A DNA stretch of 18,274 bases from an uncultured bacterium (GCA_937890835.1 CALADF010000054.1:1-18274); one strand, 5' to 3'. Numbered from the stretch's first letter, positions 5,954 to 14,121 are shown. A program made the numbers and translations. Notes: generated by a model not told the origin, from the letters alone.

Positions 5954-7567
5954 ATGAAGACATTAGGCCTGCGCGACATCATCGGACCTGTCATGGTGGG
6001 GCCTTCGAGCTCGCACACGGCAGGCGCGCTCGCCATCGCGAAGATGGCGCGAAACCTGTGCGCGCAGCCCCCCGCGCGCGTCACCTTCACGTTATACGGA
6101 TCGTTCGCGCACACGGGCTCGGGACACGGCACCGACAAGGCGCTTGTCGCCGGCATGCTCGGCTTCGACGCGTGCGACCTTGAGATCCGCGACTCGTTCT
6201 CCATCGCACGTGATCGGGGCCTCGACGTCGAGTTCGTCCGCGAAACGCGCCGGGACGCCGATCACCCCAACACCGTCGACATCGTCATGGAAGAACCGGA
6301 TGCGACGCGACTCGAGGTGCGGGGCGTGAGCGTCGGAGGCGGAGCGGCCGTCATCACCCGCATCGACGGCATCGACGTCGACGTAACCGGCGAGCACACC
6401 AGCGTGGTCATCCGCCAGCGCGACGAGCGCGGCGTGCTCGCGCACATCGCCTCGTGCATCGCCGAACGCGGCGTCAACATCGCGACCACGCGCATGTACC
6501 GCACGCGGCGCGGGGCGACCGCCTACACCGTCATGGAAACCGACGACGCCATCCCCCCGCAGGTGAGAAGTCTCATCGCCGAGCACGAATCGATTCTCGA
6601 CGTCCGCGTCATCCCCGCGATGAACCGGATCGCCGCCTCGGCGCCCGCACTTGACGAGGCGAGCGCCGAGAAGAGGTTCGACGCCTTCGATTTCACGTCG
6701 GGAGCCGAGCTCATCGCGCTTTGCGCTGCGGAGAAGTGCTCTATCGCGCACGCCTACCGCATGCGCGAAGAGGCGCTGTGCGCCCTCGATGGACGCGGCG
6801 CGGGAATCGACGAATACCTCGACCGGGTTCTCTCCATCATGGAGGCGTCGGCGACCGAGCCCGCCGACGCGCCCCTGCGCTCGACAGGCGGACTCATCGG
6901 CGGCGAGGCGAAGGCCCTGCGCGATGCGGCCGGCGACGACGGCTCGTCTTCGCTGCTCGACGCGCTCTCCTCCGATGCCGTCGCATTCGCACTCGCCGTG
7001 CTTGAGACCAACGCCGCCATGGGACGCATCGTCGCCGCGCCGACCGCAGGATCGGCGGGCGTGGTACCCGCCGTGCTCCTCGCGCTGGCGAAACACCGCG
7101 ACATCCCACGCGACACGCTACGGGAAGGTCTGCTCACCGCAGCAGCCGCCGGACACCTCATCGCACGCAACGCCAGCGTGTCCGGCGCGGAGGGGGGCTG
7201 TCAAGCGGAGGTGGGCTCTGCCGCCGGCATGGCAGCCGCTGCCGCCGTCGCGATGACGGGCGGCACGGCCTCGCAAGCGCTCGACGCCGCCTCGAACGCG
7301 TTGACCTGCCTGATGGGGCTGGTGTGCGACCCCGTCGGCGGACTGGTCGAAATACCCTGCCAGAAGAGAAACGCCACCGCGGCGCTCACCGCGCTCGCCA
7401 GCGCGCAGATCGCGCTCGCGGGGGTTGCGAACCTCGTCGGCTTCGACGAAACCGTCGCCGCCATGGACGCGGTCGGGCGGACGCTTCCCTTCGAGCTGCG
7501 GGAAAGCGCCTTAGGGGGCATCGCCGCCACCCCGAGCGCCTGCGCTTGGTGCGCGGGGCGCGGATAA
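5954..7567 (+). CDS. sdaA: L-serine dehydratase, iron-sulfur type, single-chain beta-ACT-alpha
   Basis: Deaminates L-serine to pyruvate and ammonia with a [4Fe-4S] cluster, feeding fermentation and carbon metabolism. The 537 residues join what are two subunits in Bacillus. Residues 1-145 are the beta domain with GPSSSHT (16-22). An ACT regulatory domain follows at about 149-222. Residues 245-537 are the alpha (catalytic) domain. Cluster ligands are likely C416, C458 and C469 (GGCQ, VCDP, IPCQ); their spacing of 42 and 11 matches my recollection of the single-chain family. The ATG at 5954 has AGAGAGGT upstream and gives MKTLGLRDIIGP. C530 and C533 near the C-terminus may relate to the C-terminal cysteine that caps the cluster in the Legionella enzyme, which is speculative. 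It converges on pcrA. Confidence 0.94.
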   Translation: MKTLGLRDIIGPVMVGPSSSHTAGALAIAKMARNLCAQPPARVTFTLYGSFAHTGSGHGTDKALVAGMLGFDACDLEIRDSFSIARDRGLDVEFVRETRRDADHPNTVDIVMEEPDATRLEVRGVSVGGGAAVITRIDGIDVDVTGEHTSVVIRQRDERGVLAHIASCIAERGVNIATTRMYRTRRGATAYTVMETDDAIPPQVRSLIAEHESILDVRVIPAMNRIAASAPALDEASAEKRFDAFDFTSGAELIALCAAEKCSIAHAYRMREEALCALDGRGAGIDEYLDRVLSIMEASATEPADAPLRSTGGLIGGEAKALRDAAGDDGSSSLLDALSSDAVAFALAVLETNAAMGRIVAAPTAGSAGVVPAVLLALAKHRDIPRDTLREGLLTAAAAGHLIARNASVSGAEGGCQAEVGSAAGMAAAAAVAMTGGTASQALDAASNALTCLMGLVCDPVGGLVEIPCQKRNATAALTALASAQIALAGVANLVGFDETVAAMDAVGRTLPFELRESALGGIAATPSACAWCAGRG

Positions 7568-7645
7568 CCCACCGAGAGGCTTACACGCTCGCACGCTCCG
7601 ACGACGACGGGCGCACGCGTCGAGGCGGTTCAAGCGAAAGCCGCG

Positions 7646-10024
7646 CTAGCCGATCTTCACGATGGGCGCGTAATCCTTCAGAAGCTTTTTGGTCTGGCCG
7701 TTTTTCGCGAACTTGACGTGCAGGGTGTCGCCGTCGACCTTGGTCACCTTACCGCGTCCGAACGTCTTGTGATCGACGGTGTCCCCCACCGCGAAAGTTC
7801 CCTGGGATGAAGTCTTTCGCGCAGCCGAGCCCGAGAAGCTACGCGAGCGCATGCCCTCGTTGAGGCTCATGCCGCCGTGCCCGCTGCGCCCCGCGCGCGT
7901 GCGGTCGGCGCGCCCCGCCGAGCCGGATGCGCTCGAGCGGCCGAACACGCGCCCCTCGCCCGCTTCGGCACCCGAGCCCGCGATGCCCCGGCGGCTTCCC
8001 CGCTTCTCCCATCCGGTGCCCGAAAAGCCTGCGGACCCGACGCCCGAGACGCGGCGAAGCTCCGCCGGGATCTCATTGATGAAGCGCGACGTGGGGTTCG
8101 CCGACGTCTGGCCGAAGATCTGACGCTGCTGCGCGCACGTAAGGTAAAGGAGCTTGCGAGCGCGCGTGATGGCGACGTAGGCAAGCCTTCGCTCCTCCTC
8201 GACCGCCGCGCCGTCCCCGACCGAGTTCATATGGGGGAACAGCGATTCCTCCATGCCCGCCACGAACACGCAATCGAACTCGAGGCCCTTCGAGGAGTGG
8301 ACGGTCATGAGCGTGACGGCGTGCCCGTCGTCGGCCATGGTGTCCAAATCGGTGCGCAAACGCACCCACTCGATGAAGTCGGCCAAAGAATCGCCGCGCA
8401 AAACGCGCACGGGCTCCCCTTTCGCGCCTTCGCCCGAGGGCGCATCGTACATGGCGTCATCATCGCCATGCGTGTCGGAGAACTCGTCGACGACGCTCAG
8501 GAACTCCTTGATGTTCTCCACGCGACCGCGCGCCTCGTCGGTGTTCTCGGCCTGCAACGCGCCGATGAGACCCGAGTCGTCGACGATGGTCTCGATGACG
8601 CGGCGAAGCTGCCCCTCGTAGCTGCGCGCCGTCTTGATGAGCGTCACGAACTCGGCGACCGATTTGCGCGTCGCCGCACGCGTGTCCGGATCCACGATCA
8701 AAAGCTCGGCCGCCTCGAGGAAGGGCATGTCCATCTCGCGCGCGAACTGCTCGATGCGCTCGACGGAGGTCTTGCCGATGCCGCGGCGCGGTACGTTGAT
8801 GACGCGCTTGGCGGCGATGTCGTCGGCGGGGTTGACCACCAACGTCAAATACGCCATGACGTCGCGGATCTCGGCGCGGTCGAAGAATCGCGTGCCGCCG
8901 ACGATGCGGTAGGGCACGCCCGCGCGCAGCAGCATGTCTTCGAGCATGCGCGACTGCGCGTTGGTGCGGTAGAACACCGCCATGTCGTCGTAGGACATGC
9001 CCTCACGGCTCTTCTTCTCTATCTCGCCGGCGATCCAGCGCCCCTCGTCGCGCTCGTCGGTGGCCATGTAAACGTTGATTTTCTCCCCGTCGCCCGAAGC
9101 CGTGAACAGCTTCTTCTGCTTGCGATGCTGGTTATTGGCGATGACCGCGTTGGCGGCGGCGAGGATGTTGCCCACGCTGCGGTAGTTCTGCTCGAGCTTA
9201 ACCGTGTGCGCCTCGGGGAAGTCGTTCTCGAACTCGAGGATGTTGCGCAAATCGGCGCCGCGCCACGAGTAGATGGACTGATCGTCGTCGCCAACTACCA
9301 TGATGTTCTTGTGCCCTGCGGCCAAAAGCATCGTGATCTCGTACTGCGCGTGGTTGGTGTCCTGGTACTCGTCCACCATGATGTAACGGAAGCGATCCTG
9401 GTACGCGGCGAGAACCTCGGGGTGGTTCTTCAGCAGCAGATACGCATAAACCAGCAGATCGTCGAAGTCGAACGCGTTCGCCGCGCGCAGGCGCTCCTGC
9501 AAACGCTCGTACACGCGCGCCGCCACCTTGCCGACCGGATCGGTGGCCTGAACGGAGAAATCGCGCGGGACGATCAGCTCGTTTTTCGCCTGGGAGATGC
9601 GGTTCATGAGCGAGTTGACCGGATAGCGCTTCGGATCGATGTCGAGCTCGGCCATGATCTCTTTGTACAGGCGCTTGAGATCGTCGGTGTCGTAGATGGT
9701 GAAGCTCTGCGTGAACCCGAGCTTGTCCGCGTCGGCGCGCAGCATGCGCACGCACATGCTGTGGAAGGTGGACACCCACATGCCGCGCGAGCTTCCGCCG
9801 ACCAGGCCCGCGAGACGCTCGCGCATCTCGGCCGCCGCCTTGTTGGTGAAGGTGATGGCGAGGATCTGCCAAGGGTAGACGCCCTGCTCGATCAGACGGG
9901 CGATGCGAAACGTCAGCACACGCGTCTTTCCCGACCCCGCGCCTGCAAGCACCAGAAGAGGTCCCTCGGTGGTCAGAACCGCCTCACGCTGGGGATCGTT
10001 CAACGTATCGAGATCGATGGACAT
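7646..10024 (-). CDS. pcrA: ATP-dependent 3'-5' DNA helicase PcrA/UvrD
   Basis: Superfamily 1A helicase acting in nucleotide excision repair, replication-fork restart and removal of proteins from DNA. The 792 residues show all main motifs: the P-loop GAGSGKT (28-34), TFTNKAA, FHSMC, VDEYQDTN, GDDDQSIYSWRG, LEQNYRS, TVHSSKGLEFD and AYVAITRAR. After the helicase core, residues about 657-742 form a low-complexity Gly/Ser/Arg/Ala linker. Residues about 743-792 form the C-terminal Tudor-like domain of PcrA (AVGDTVDHKTFGRG), which binds RNA polymerase in Bacillus. The ATG at 10022-10024 has GAAGGAG 9 nt upstream and gives MSIDLDTLNDPQ. It appears monocistronic and converges on the serine dehydratase 78 nt away. 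Confidence 0.97.
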   Translation of the reverse strand: MSIDLDTLNDPQREAVLTTEGPLLVLAGAGSGKTRVLTFRIARLIEQGVYPWQILAITFTNKAAAEMRERLAGLVGGSSRGMWVSTFHSMCVRMLRADADKLGFTQSFTIYDTDDLKRLYKEIMAELDIDPKRYPVNSLMNRISQAKNELIVPRDFSVQATDPVGKVAARVYERLQERLRAANAFDFDDLLVYAYLLLKNHPEVLAAYQDRFRYIMVDEYQDTNHAQYEITMLLAAGHKNIMVVGDDDQSIYSWRGADLRNILEFENDFPEAHTVKLEQNYRSVGNILAAANAVIANNQHRKQKKLFTASGDGEKINVYMATDERDEGRWIAGEIEKKSREGMSYDDMAVFYRTNAQSRMLEDMLLRAGVPYRIVGGTRFFDRAEIRDVMAYLTLVVNPADDIAAKRVINVPRRGIGKTSVERIEQFAREMDMPFLEAAELLIVDPDTRAATRKSVAEFVTLIKTARSYEGQLRRVIETIVDDSGLIGALQAENTDEARGRVENIKEFLSVVDEFSDTHGDDDAMYDAPSGEGAKGEPVRVLRGDSLADFIEWVRLRTDLDTMADDGHAVTLMTVHSSKGLEFDCVFVAGMEESLFPHMNSVGDGAAVEEERRLAYVAITRARKLLYLTCAQQRQIFGQTSANPTSRFINEIPAELRRVSGVGSAGFSGTGWEKRGSRRGIAGSGAEAGEGRVFGRSSASGSAGRADRTRAGRSGHGGMSLNEGMRSRSFSGSAARKTSSQGTFAVGDTVDHKTFGRGKVTKVDGDTLHVKFAKNGQTKKLLKDYAPIVKIG

Positions 10025-10282
10025 GTATCGCCGCTCCTTCGGACTTCGCGGACGACATGGCGTGAAGCCTGCGCCGCAACCTGTGAAAACCGCCGCGCCC
10101 GCGAAGGGACGACGGCGCGCAAGCGCACCCCCTTCAGGCGCGAAGGAGCATTGTACCCCACGCGCGTGGCCGCATCGTGCGCAGCGCGGTTAACACGCAG
10201 CATCTGCGGAAGTCGGAGGGAAACGGCGCGCAACGCCACCCGAGTTCGCGAAGCGAACGCGCCGCCGCACAGTCCTCGAACG
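10025..10282. other. Spacer between pcrA and the DUF5714-like gene
   Basis: Both flanking genes are on the minus strand, so this holds the end of the ABC operon and the pcrA promoter. TACAAT (minus strand, 10155-10150) is the best -10 for pcrA, 125 nt from its ATG, without a clear -35. A 6-bp perfect hairpin, GTTCGC and GCGAAC with loop GAA, lies at 10244-10258, shortly after the DUF5714-like stop. It lacks a U-run, so intrinsic termination there is uncertain. Confidence 0.45.
10244..10258 (-). terminator. Hairpin after the ABC operon, weak terminator candidate
   Basis: Perfect 6-bp stem with a 3-nt loop, 24 nt beyond the stop codon of the last operon gene. No U-tract follows on the minus strand, so it could instead be a 3'-end stabiliser. 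Confidence 0.25.
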
Positions 10283-10987
10283 CTAGGCCCCCGGATAGTA
10301 CGGGCACTTCTCGCGCAGGCATTCTCGGTTGCCGCCCGAGAAGGCGCACGTCACCTTCTCGGGGACCTCCATGGAAACGCCGCTCTGCTCGCGCACGAAG
10401 CTGACGGTCTCGAGAATCGCGGTGAAGCCCGTTCGCTTGCAGCAGCGCGGCCCGCCCAGATCCGCCAGCTTCCCGAGAACGCGCGACGTGAGCCGCTGGC
10501 ACTGAGCCCACGGGTCGCGGGTCATCGGCGTCGAGCCCGACGCGATCGACCAGAACTGGCCCGCGCTCGTCGCCGCGCCGCACACGCCCCAAAACCCGCA
10601 CGTACCGCCCGGCACCTGCATCGATCGACGGCGCATCTCCGCCAAGCCGCGTTCAAGGTCGATCTCTCCGCCCGCGTTGCGATACGCCGCCATGAGCGCC
10701 ATGCCGATAAGGGAGTGGTGCTCCGGCCCGTTAGGGTACACCGCCTTGTCCGCCATGATCTGCTGCGCGATCCAAACGGGATCCTTCGAATCCGTGCTCA
10801 GGCAGAACTCCGTCGCGACGTCGACGCCGCCCGCACGGTGGCATGCATCGCACACGTAATGCCCGGCCGTGCAGATGCTGCGCCCCGTCTCCTTCTTACC
10901 GCAAACGCAGCACACGACCTCCTGCGCCTCCTCGAAGTACGCAAGCGGCTCGCCGCACTCCAGGCAAATCCCTTTCCCGTGAGACAT
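10283..10987 (-). CDS. Cysteine-rich DUF5714-like protein
   Basis: A 234-residue, probably soluble protein of unknown function, recognised by pattern as resembling DUF5714 proteins of anaerobic bacteria and archaea. It has 17 cysteines. The N-terminus is zinc-ribbon-like: CLEC (8-11), CCVC (26-29), C39, and H43 with CDACH (46-50). Core motifs are GPEHH (87-91), GGTCGFWGVCGAA (127-139) and GGPRCCKR (178-185). Three more cysteines (214, 223, 228) lie near the end. Clusters of this kind usually bind zinc or an iron-sulfur centre; which one is not visible. The second of two adjacent ATGs is chosen because GGAGG then stands 5 nt upstream. It is last in the ABC operon, 91 nt after the permease with no terminator seen, so it likely acts on, or senses, what the transporter imports. 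Confidence 0.75.
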   Translation of the reverse strand: MSHGKGICLECGEPLAYFEEAQEVVCCVCGKKETGRSICTAGHYVCDACHRAGGVDVATEFCLSTDSKDPVWIAQQIMADKAVYPNGPEHHSLIGMALMAAYRNAGGEIDLERGLAEMRRRSMQVPGGTCGFWGVCGAATSAGQFWSIASGSTPMTRDPWAQCQRLTSRVLGKLADLGGPRCCKRTGFTAILETVSFVREQSGVSMEVPEKVTCAFSGGNRECLREKCPYYPGA

Positions 10988-11078
10988 CATGTCCTCCTTC
11001 CACCGCAGCGGGCGAATCCATCGCACGCGCCGAATCATATCACCGTAAGCGAACGGGCCAAGCGCCGACACGCCGGCG

Positions 11079-12029
11079 CTACTCGCTCCACTTGACCGTC
11101 TTGCGGATAAGCGCATCCACCAAGACGTCGAGCACCGTGACGACGATGCCGACCACGATGATGCCCGCGACCACGTTCGCGTAATTGGCGTAATTGGTGT
11201 AGTTGATGACGAAGTACCCCAGTCCGCTCGTGGCGCCGTACATCTCCGCCATAACCAGCATGAGCATCGCCGCGGGCAGCTGCGTCTTCAGCCCCGTGAC
11301 GACCGCAGGATACAAGTACGGCAGCAAAACCCTGAAGATCATCTCGGGCGTGGACAGCCCCAGCATCTTCGCCGAATCGAGAATGTGGCGGTCCATCGAC
11401 TCGACGCGCAAGATCGTCCCCAGAAGCGTCGGCCAGAAGATGCCGAGGAAAATCACCGCCACCGCCGCAGCCTTGAAGGACGGCAGGAGCATCACCAGAT
11501 ACGGTGCGAACACGATGGCGGGAACGGGCGCGAGCACATGCGCGATCGGGTACACCGCCTCGCGAACTTTCGGCATCCACCCGACGAACAATCCGACTAT
11601 CGTCGCGCAGGCAAGCGATGTGACGAAGCCCTCGGCGAGCAGCGTCATCGACGAGACCACGTTGAGCAGCAGCTCCTCCCACCGAGCGGGGAACACCGCG
11701 AACACGTTCTCGGGCGTCGGGATGAGCACGGGATGCGCTATGCGCAGATCAGTCGAAGCAAGCTCCCAGACAACGAGAACCAGCAACACCGCCGATACGA
11801 TATGACAGGTCGAGCTCTTTCTGCCCCCGGCGAAGTACCGCCAGAGAAACAAGCCCTCGATGATGAGCACCGCGACGACGAAAGGAACGCTCGTCCGGGG
11901 CGTCGCCTTGCCGGGAACCGCTATGGCGACGAGCAGAACGATCAGCGCAATTGAGGCGACGGCAAAAGGAGCCCATCGCGAGACAACCCTTCCGAACGGG
12001 GATCTTTCACTGTTTTTCGTGCAATTCAC
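11079..12029 (-). CDS. ABC transporter permease, SsuC/TauC/NrtB type
   Basis: Inner-membrane channel subunit of an importer for a small oxyanion- or sulfonate-like substrate. The 316 residues are longer than usual (~260). The extra N-terminal part holds three hydrophobic segments at about 20-38, 47-67 and 75-91. The conserved permease core starts near 120, with further helices at about 125-150, 160-182, 187-206, 243-262 and 284-304. The cytoplasmic coupling loop, DSAKMLGLS (218-226), is the EAA-type motif that contacts the ATPase. The start is a GTG at 12029 whose bases overlap the ATPase stop (GTGA), indicating translational coupling; GAGGA abuts the start directly, so independent initiation would be poor. 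Confidence 0.9.
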   Translation of the reverse strand: MNCTKNSERSPFGRVVSRWAPFAVASIALIVLLVAIAVPGKATPRTSVPFVVAVLIIEGLFLWRYFAGGRKSSTCHIVSAVLLVLVVWELASTDLRIAHPVLIPTPENVFAVFPARWEELLLNVVSSMTLLAEGFVTSLACATIVGLFVGWMPKVREAVYPIAHVLAPVPAIVFAPYLVMLLPSFKAAAVAVIFLGIFWPTLLGTILRVESMDRHILDSAKMLGLSTPEMIFRVLLPYLYPAVVTGLKTQLPAAMLMLVMAEMYGATSGLGYFVINYTNYANYANVVAGIIVVGIVVTVLDVLVDALIRKTVKWSE

Positions 12030-12811
12030 TCCTCATCGCCCCCTTCGGAGGCGGACGCTTCGAACAAGGCGAGGACTTCGCTTTTTATCTGCCGCATGCG
12101 CGGATCATCGCGCCATTCATCGACATCGCGCGAGCGGTCGCAGGGAAGCGCGAACTCCCGCACGATGCGCCGCGGTTCCATGAACACAATGCGGTCCGCA
12201 AGCGTGAGCGCTTCGTCGATGTCGTGAGTGACGAACACCGCCGTTTTGCAGCATCCCGCACCCCATAAGTCGATCAGCAGCCGCTGAAGCTTACGCCTGA
12301 TGAGCGGGTCAAGCGCGCCGAACGGCTCGTCGAGCAGCATGACGGGTGCGTCGACGGCGAGGGCGCGCGCGATGGCGACGCGCTGTCTCATGCCGCCCGA
12401 AAGCTGAAACGGATAACGCGTGGCGGCTTCGGCGATGCCGACCTGATCGAGAAGCGCCATCGCACGCTCGCGAGCCTCGAGCTTGCCCATCTCACGATGA
12501 GTGCGACGCAAGGCGAACGAAACGTTGCCGAGGGCGGTTTGCCAGGGAAACAGCGAGTAGCTTTGAAAGACGATGGAACGATCGGGTCCCGGTCCGCCGA
12601 CGCGTTCGCCGTCGATGAGCACCTCCCCCGCAGTTGGTTGCGCAAGTCCCGCTATCAAGTTGAGCATGGTCGACTTACCGCAGCCCGAGTGCCCCACGAG
12701 GCAGACGAACTCGCCATCGTTCACTTCGAGATCGACTCCCTCAAGCGCACGGTAGGCCCCATCGGCGACGACGTAATCGTAATAGACGTTGTTGAATTCG
12801 ATAGTTGGCAT
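12026..12811 (-). CDS. ABC transporter ATPase, SsuB/TauB/NrtD type
   Basis: Cytoplasmic nucleotide-binding subunit powering the importer. The 261 residues carry Walker A GHSGCGKST (40-48), Q-loop Q83 in VFQSYSLFPW, signature LSGGMRQR (137-144), Walker B VMLLDEP (157-163) and switch histidine H196 in VTHD. A CC pair (187-188) precedes the switch strand. The ATG at 12809-12811 is chosen over one 15 nt upstream because AAGGA stands 6 nt before it and the product starts MPTIEFNNVYYDY, like relatives. Its stop overlaps the permease GTG by 4 nt. The SsuB-like sequence and a partner permease of the same type identify the transporter class but not the substrate. Confidence 0.93.
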   Translation of the reverse strand: MPTIEFNNVYYDYVVADGAYRALEGVDLEVNDGEFVCLVGHSGCGKSTMLNLIAGLAQPTAGEVLIDGERVGGPGPDRSIVFQSYSLFPWQTALGNVSFALRRTHREMGKLEARERAMALLDQVGIAEAATRYPFQLSGGMRQRVAIARALAVDAPVMLLDEPFGALDPLIRRKLQRLLIDLWGAGCCKTAVFVTHDIDEALTLADRIVFMEPRRIVREFALPCDRSRDVDEWRDDPRMRQIKSEVLALFEASASEGGDEE

Positions 12812-12875
12812 AGCATCCTTCCGCATCCACTCGATGACCGGCGTAGTCGACCGAATGCGCTCTTTCAGACAACAC

Positions 12876-12908
12876 GACGTGAAGCGACCAACAGAGCCGC
12901 TTCACGTC
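12876..12908 (-). promoter_or_regulatory. Operon-internal stem-loop between binding protein and ATPase
   Basis: A perfect 11-bp inverted repeat, GACGTGAAGCG (12876-12886) and CGCTTCACGTC (12898-12908), with an 11-nt loop. It starts about 20 nt after the binding-protein stop and ends 65 nt before the ATPase ATG. No U-run follows on the minus strand. Such structures after the first gene of import operons commonly stabilise the upstream message or partly terminate, so that more binding protein than ATPase and permease is made. That role is inferred. Confidence 0.6.
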
Positions 12909-12929
12909 AAGAAAGGGGAACTGCGAAAG

Positions 12930-14093
12930 CTACAGACCCAAGGTGTTGTGCGTAGCGTAGGTCTCGAGAAGCGTCGTGTAGATATCGGCGTTCTCACCGC
13001 GGCGCACCACCTCGTCAAGGGCCGCCTTGTAAATGGTCGAATCGAGATGCGCGTCGATAAGATCCTTGTTCGTATCTTCAATATCTCCGTTGTCGACCAT
13101 ATCGGCGTAAAACTCCTTGACCGCATCGGTATAAGGATCCATCTCGAACTCCATCGCGGCGACGTACCCGTCCGTGCCGTAGATCACGTTCTCGACGTAT
13201 TCCTCAGGTTGACCGGAGTACGCGACCAACGACGCGATGGTCTTGTCATGGTCGTTGACGATATCGGCGTATGCGCGCAAGTTCGCGATCTCGAACTTGA
13301 TAAGCGCCGAGCGCTTCTCCTCGAACGCCTTGCGGTTGGTGCTCTGACGGCAGCACGGGAACTCACGGCCGATGAGCTCGTCGGGGCGAAACGCCACATC
13401 GCATTTGCCGCCCTGCTTCGCCACGTACCCGTACCCGCTGTTCACAAAGCACATGTCAAGCTCGCCGTTCTCGACAGCGGCCACTTCCGCGGCAGAGCTT
13501 TCGAGCAAGACGAACTCAACGTCCTTACCGTCTTCGATACCGTTTTCACGCAGCCAGCTTTTGGTCACCATATGACCGGTCTCCATGCGGAAGCAACCGA
13601 TCCTCTTCCCACGGAAATCCTCCGGGGTCTTGTACTTATCCTTGTTCTCAACAAGGGTCACGCATTCCGAGCCGTTCGCGACCGTGCCGCCGAAGATGAC
13701 GAGGTCATCGCCTTGCCCGATATAGGTGCACGTGGGGATGGAGCCGAAGGGAAGCACATCTGCCGTGCCCTGGGAAAGAGCGGGCATGGCCTCGGGGAAG
13801 CCGCCCGAGACCGTCTGCTTCACGACGTTGAGCTTCTCTTGCTCGTAGTAGCCGTTCTCAAGCGCCATGATAATGCAGGCGATCTTGATGTCCTTGCCCA
13901 GAACAACCAGATTGAGATCTTCCACCTCGTCGCTAACGGTGTTGTCGACGGATGCGGACTGAGTGGACGCGCCTTCAGAAGCGTCCCCCTCGCCGCTCGC
14001 GCAACCGGCCAGCGATCCCATACCCGCGAGAACGCCCATCGCACCTGCAGCCTTCACAAACGTCCGACGCGACATAGCCCCTTCGTTTTCCAT
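12930..14093 (-). CDS. Tat-exported lipoprotein ABC substrate-binding protein, NMT1/SsuA type
   Basis: Extracytoplasmic solute receptor of the importer encoded downstream. The 387 residues begin with a Tat signal, SRRTFVKAAG (RR at 9-10), a hydrophobic stretch, and the lipobox LAGC with lipidated C31. Then come an acidic Ser/Thr linker (32-60) and the two-lobed binding domain. The domain opens with IKIACIIMALENGYYEQEKLNV, split here as IKIACIIMALENG (69-81) and YYEQEKLNV (82-90), which matches the entry strand and helix of taurine/nitrate/NMT1 receptors. The mature part has eight further cysteines (73, 122, 144, 167, 215, 231, 247, 248), unusual for this class. The ATG at 14091-14093 has AAGGGG 7 nt upstream. 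First gene of the operon. The substrate is not deducible. Confidence 0.88.
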   Translation of the reverse strand: MENEGAMSRRTFVKAAGAMGVLAGMGSLAGCASGEGDASEGASTQSASVDNTVSDEVEDLNLVVLGKDIKIACIIMALENGYYEQEKLNVVKQTVSGGFPEAMPALSQGTADVLPFGSIPTCTYIGQGDDLVIFGGTVANGSECVTLVENKDKYKTPEDFRGKRIGCFRMETGHMVTKSWLRENGIEDGKDVEFVLLESSAAEVAAVENGELDMCFVNSGYGYVAKQGGKCDVAFRPDELIGREFPCCRQSTNRKAFEEKRSALIKFEIANLRAYADIVNDHDKTIASLVAYSGQPEEYVENVIYGTDGYVAAMEFEMDPYTDAVKEFYADMVDNGDIEDTNKDLIDAHLDSTIYKAALDEVVRRGENADIYTTLLETYATHNTLGL

Positions 14094-14121
14094 TTCGGTC
14101 CCCTTTCCCGTATTACTAACA

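Noticed and set aside
7877..11095. 1072-residue plus-strand open frame opposite pcrA and the DUF5714-like gene
   Set aside because: Spans two well-supported genes and their spacer on the other strand, has Ala/Arg-rich composition, no recognisable domain and no ribosome site.
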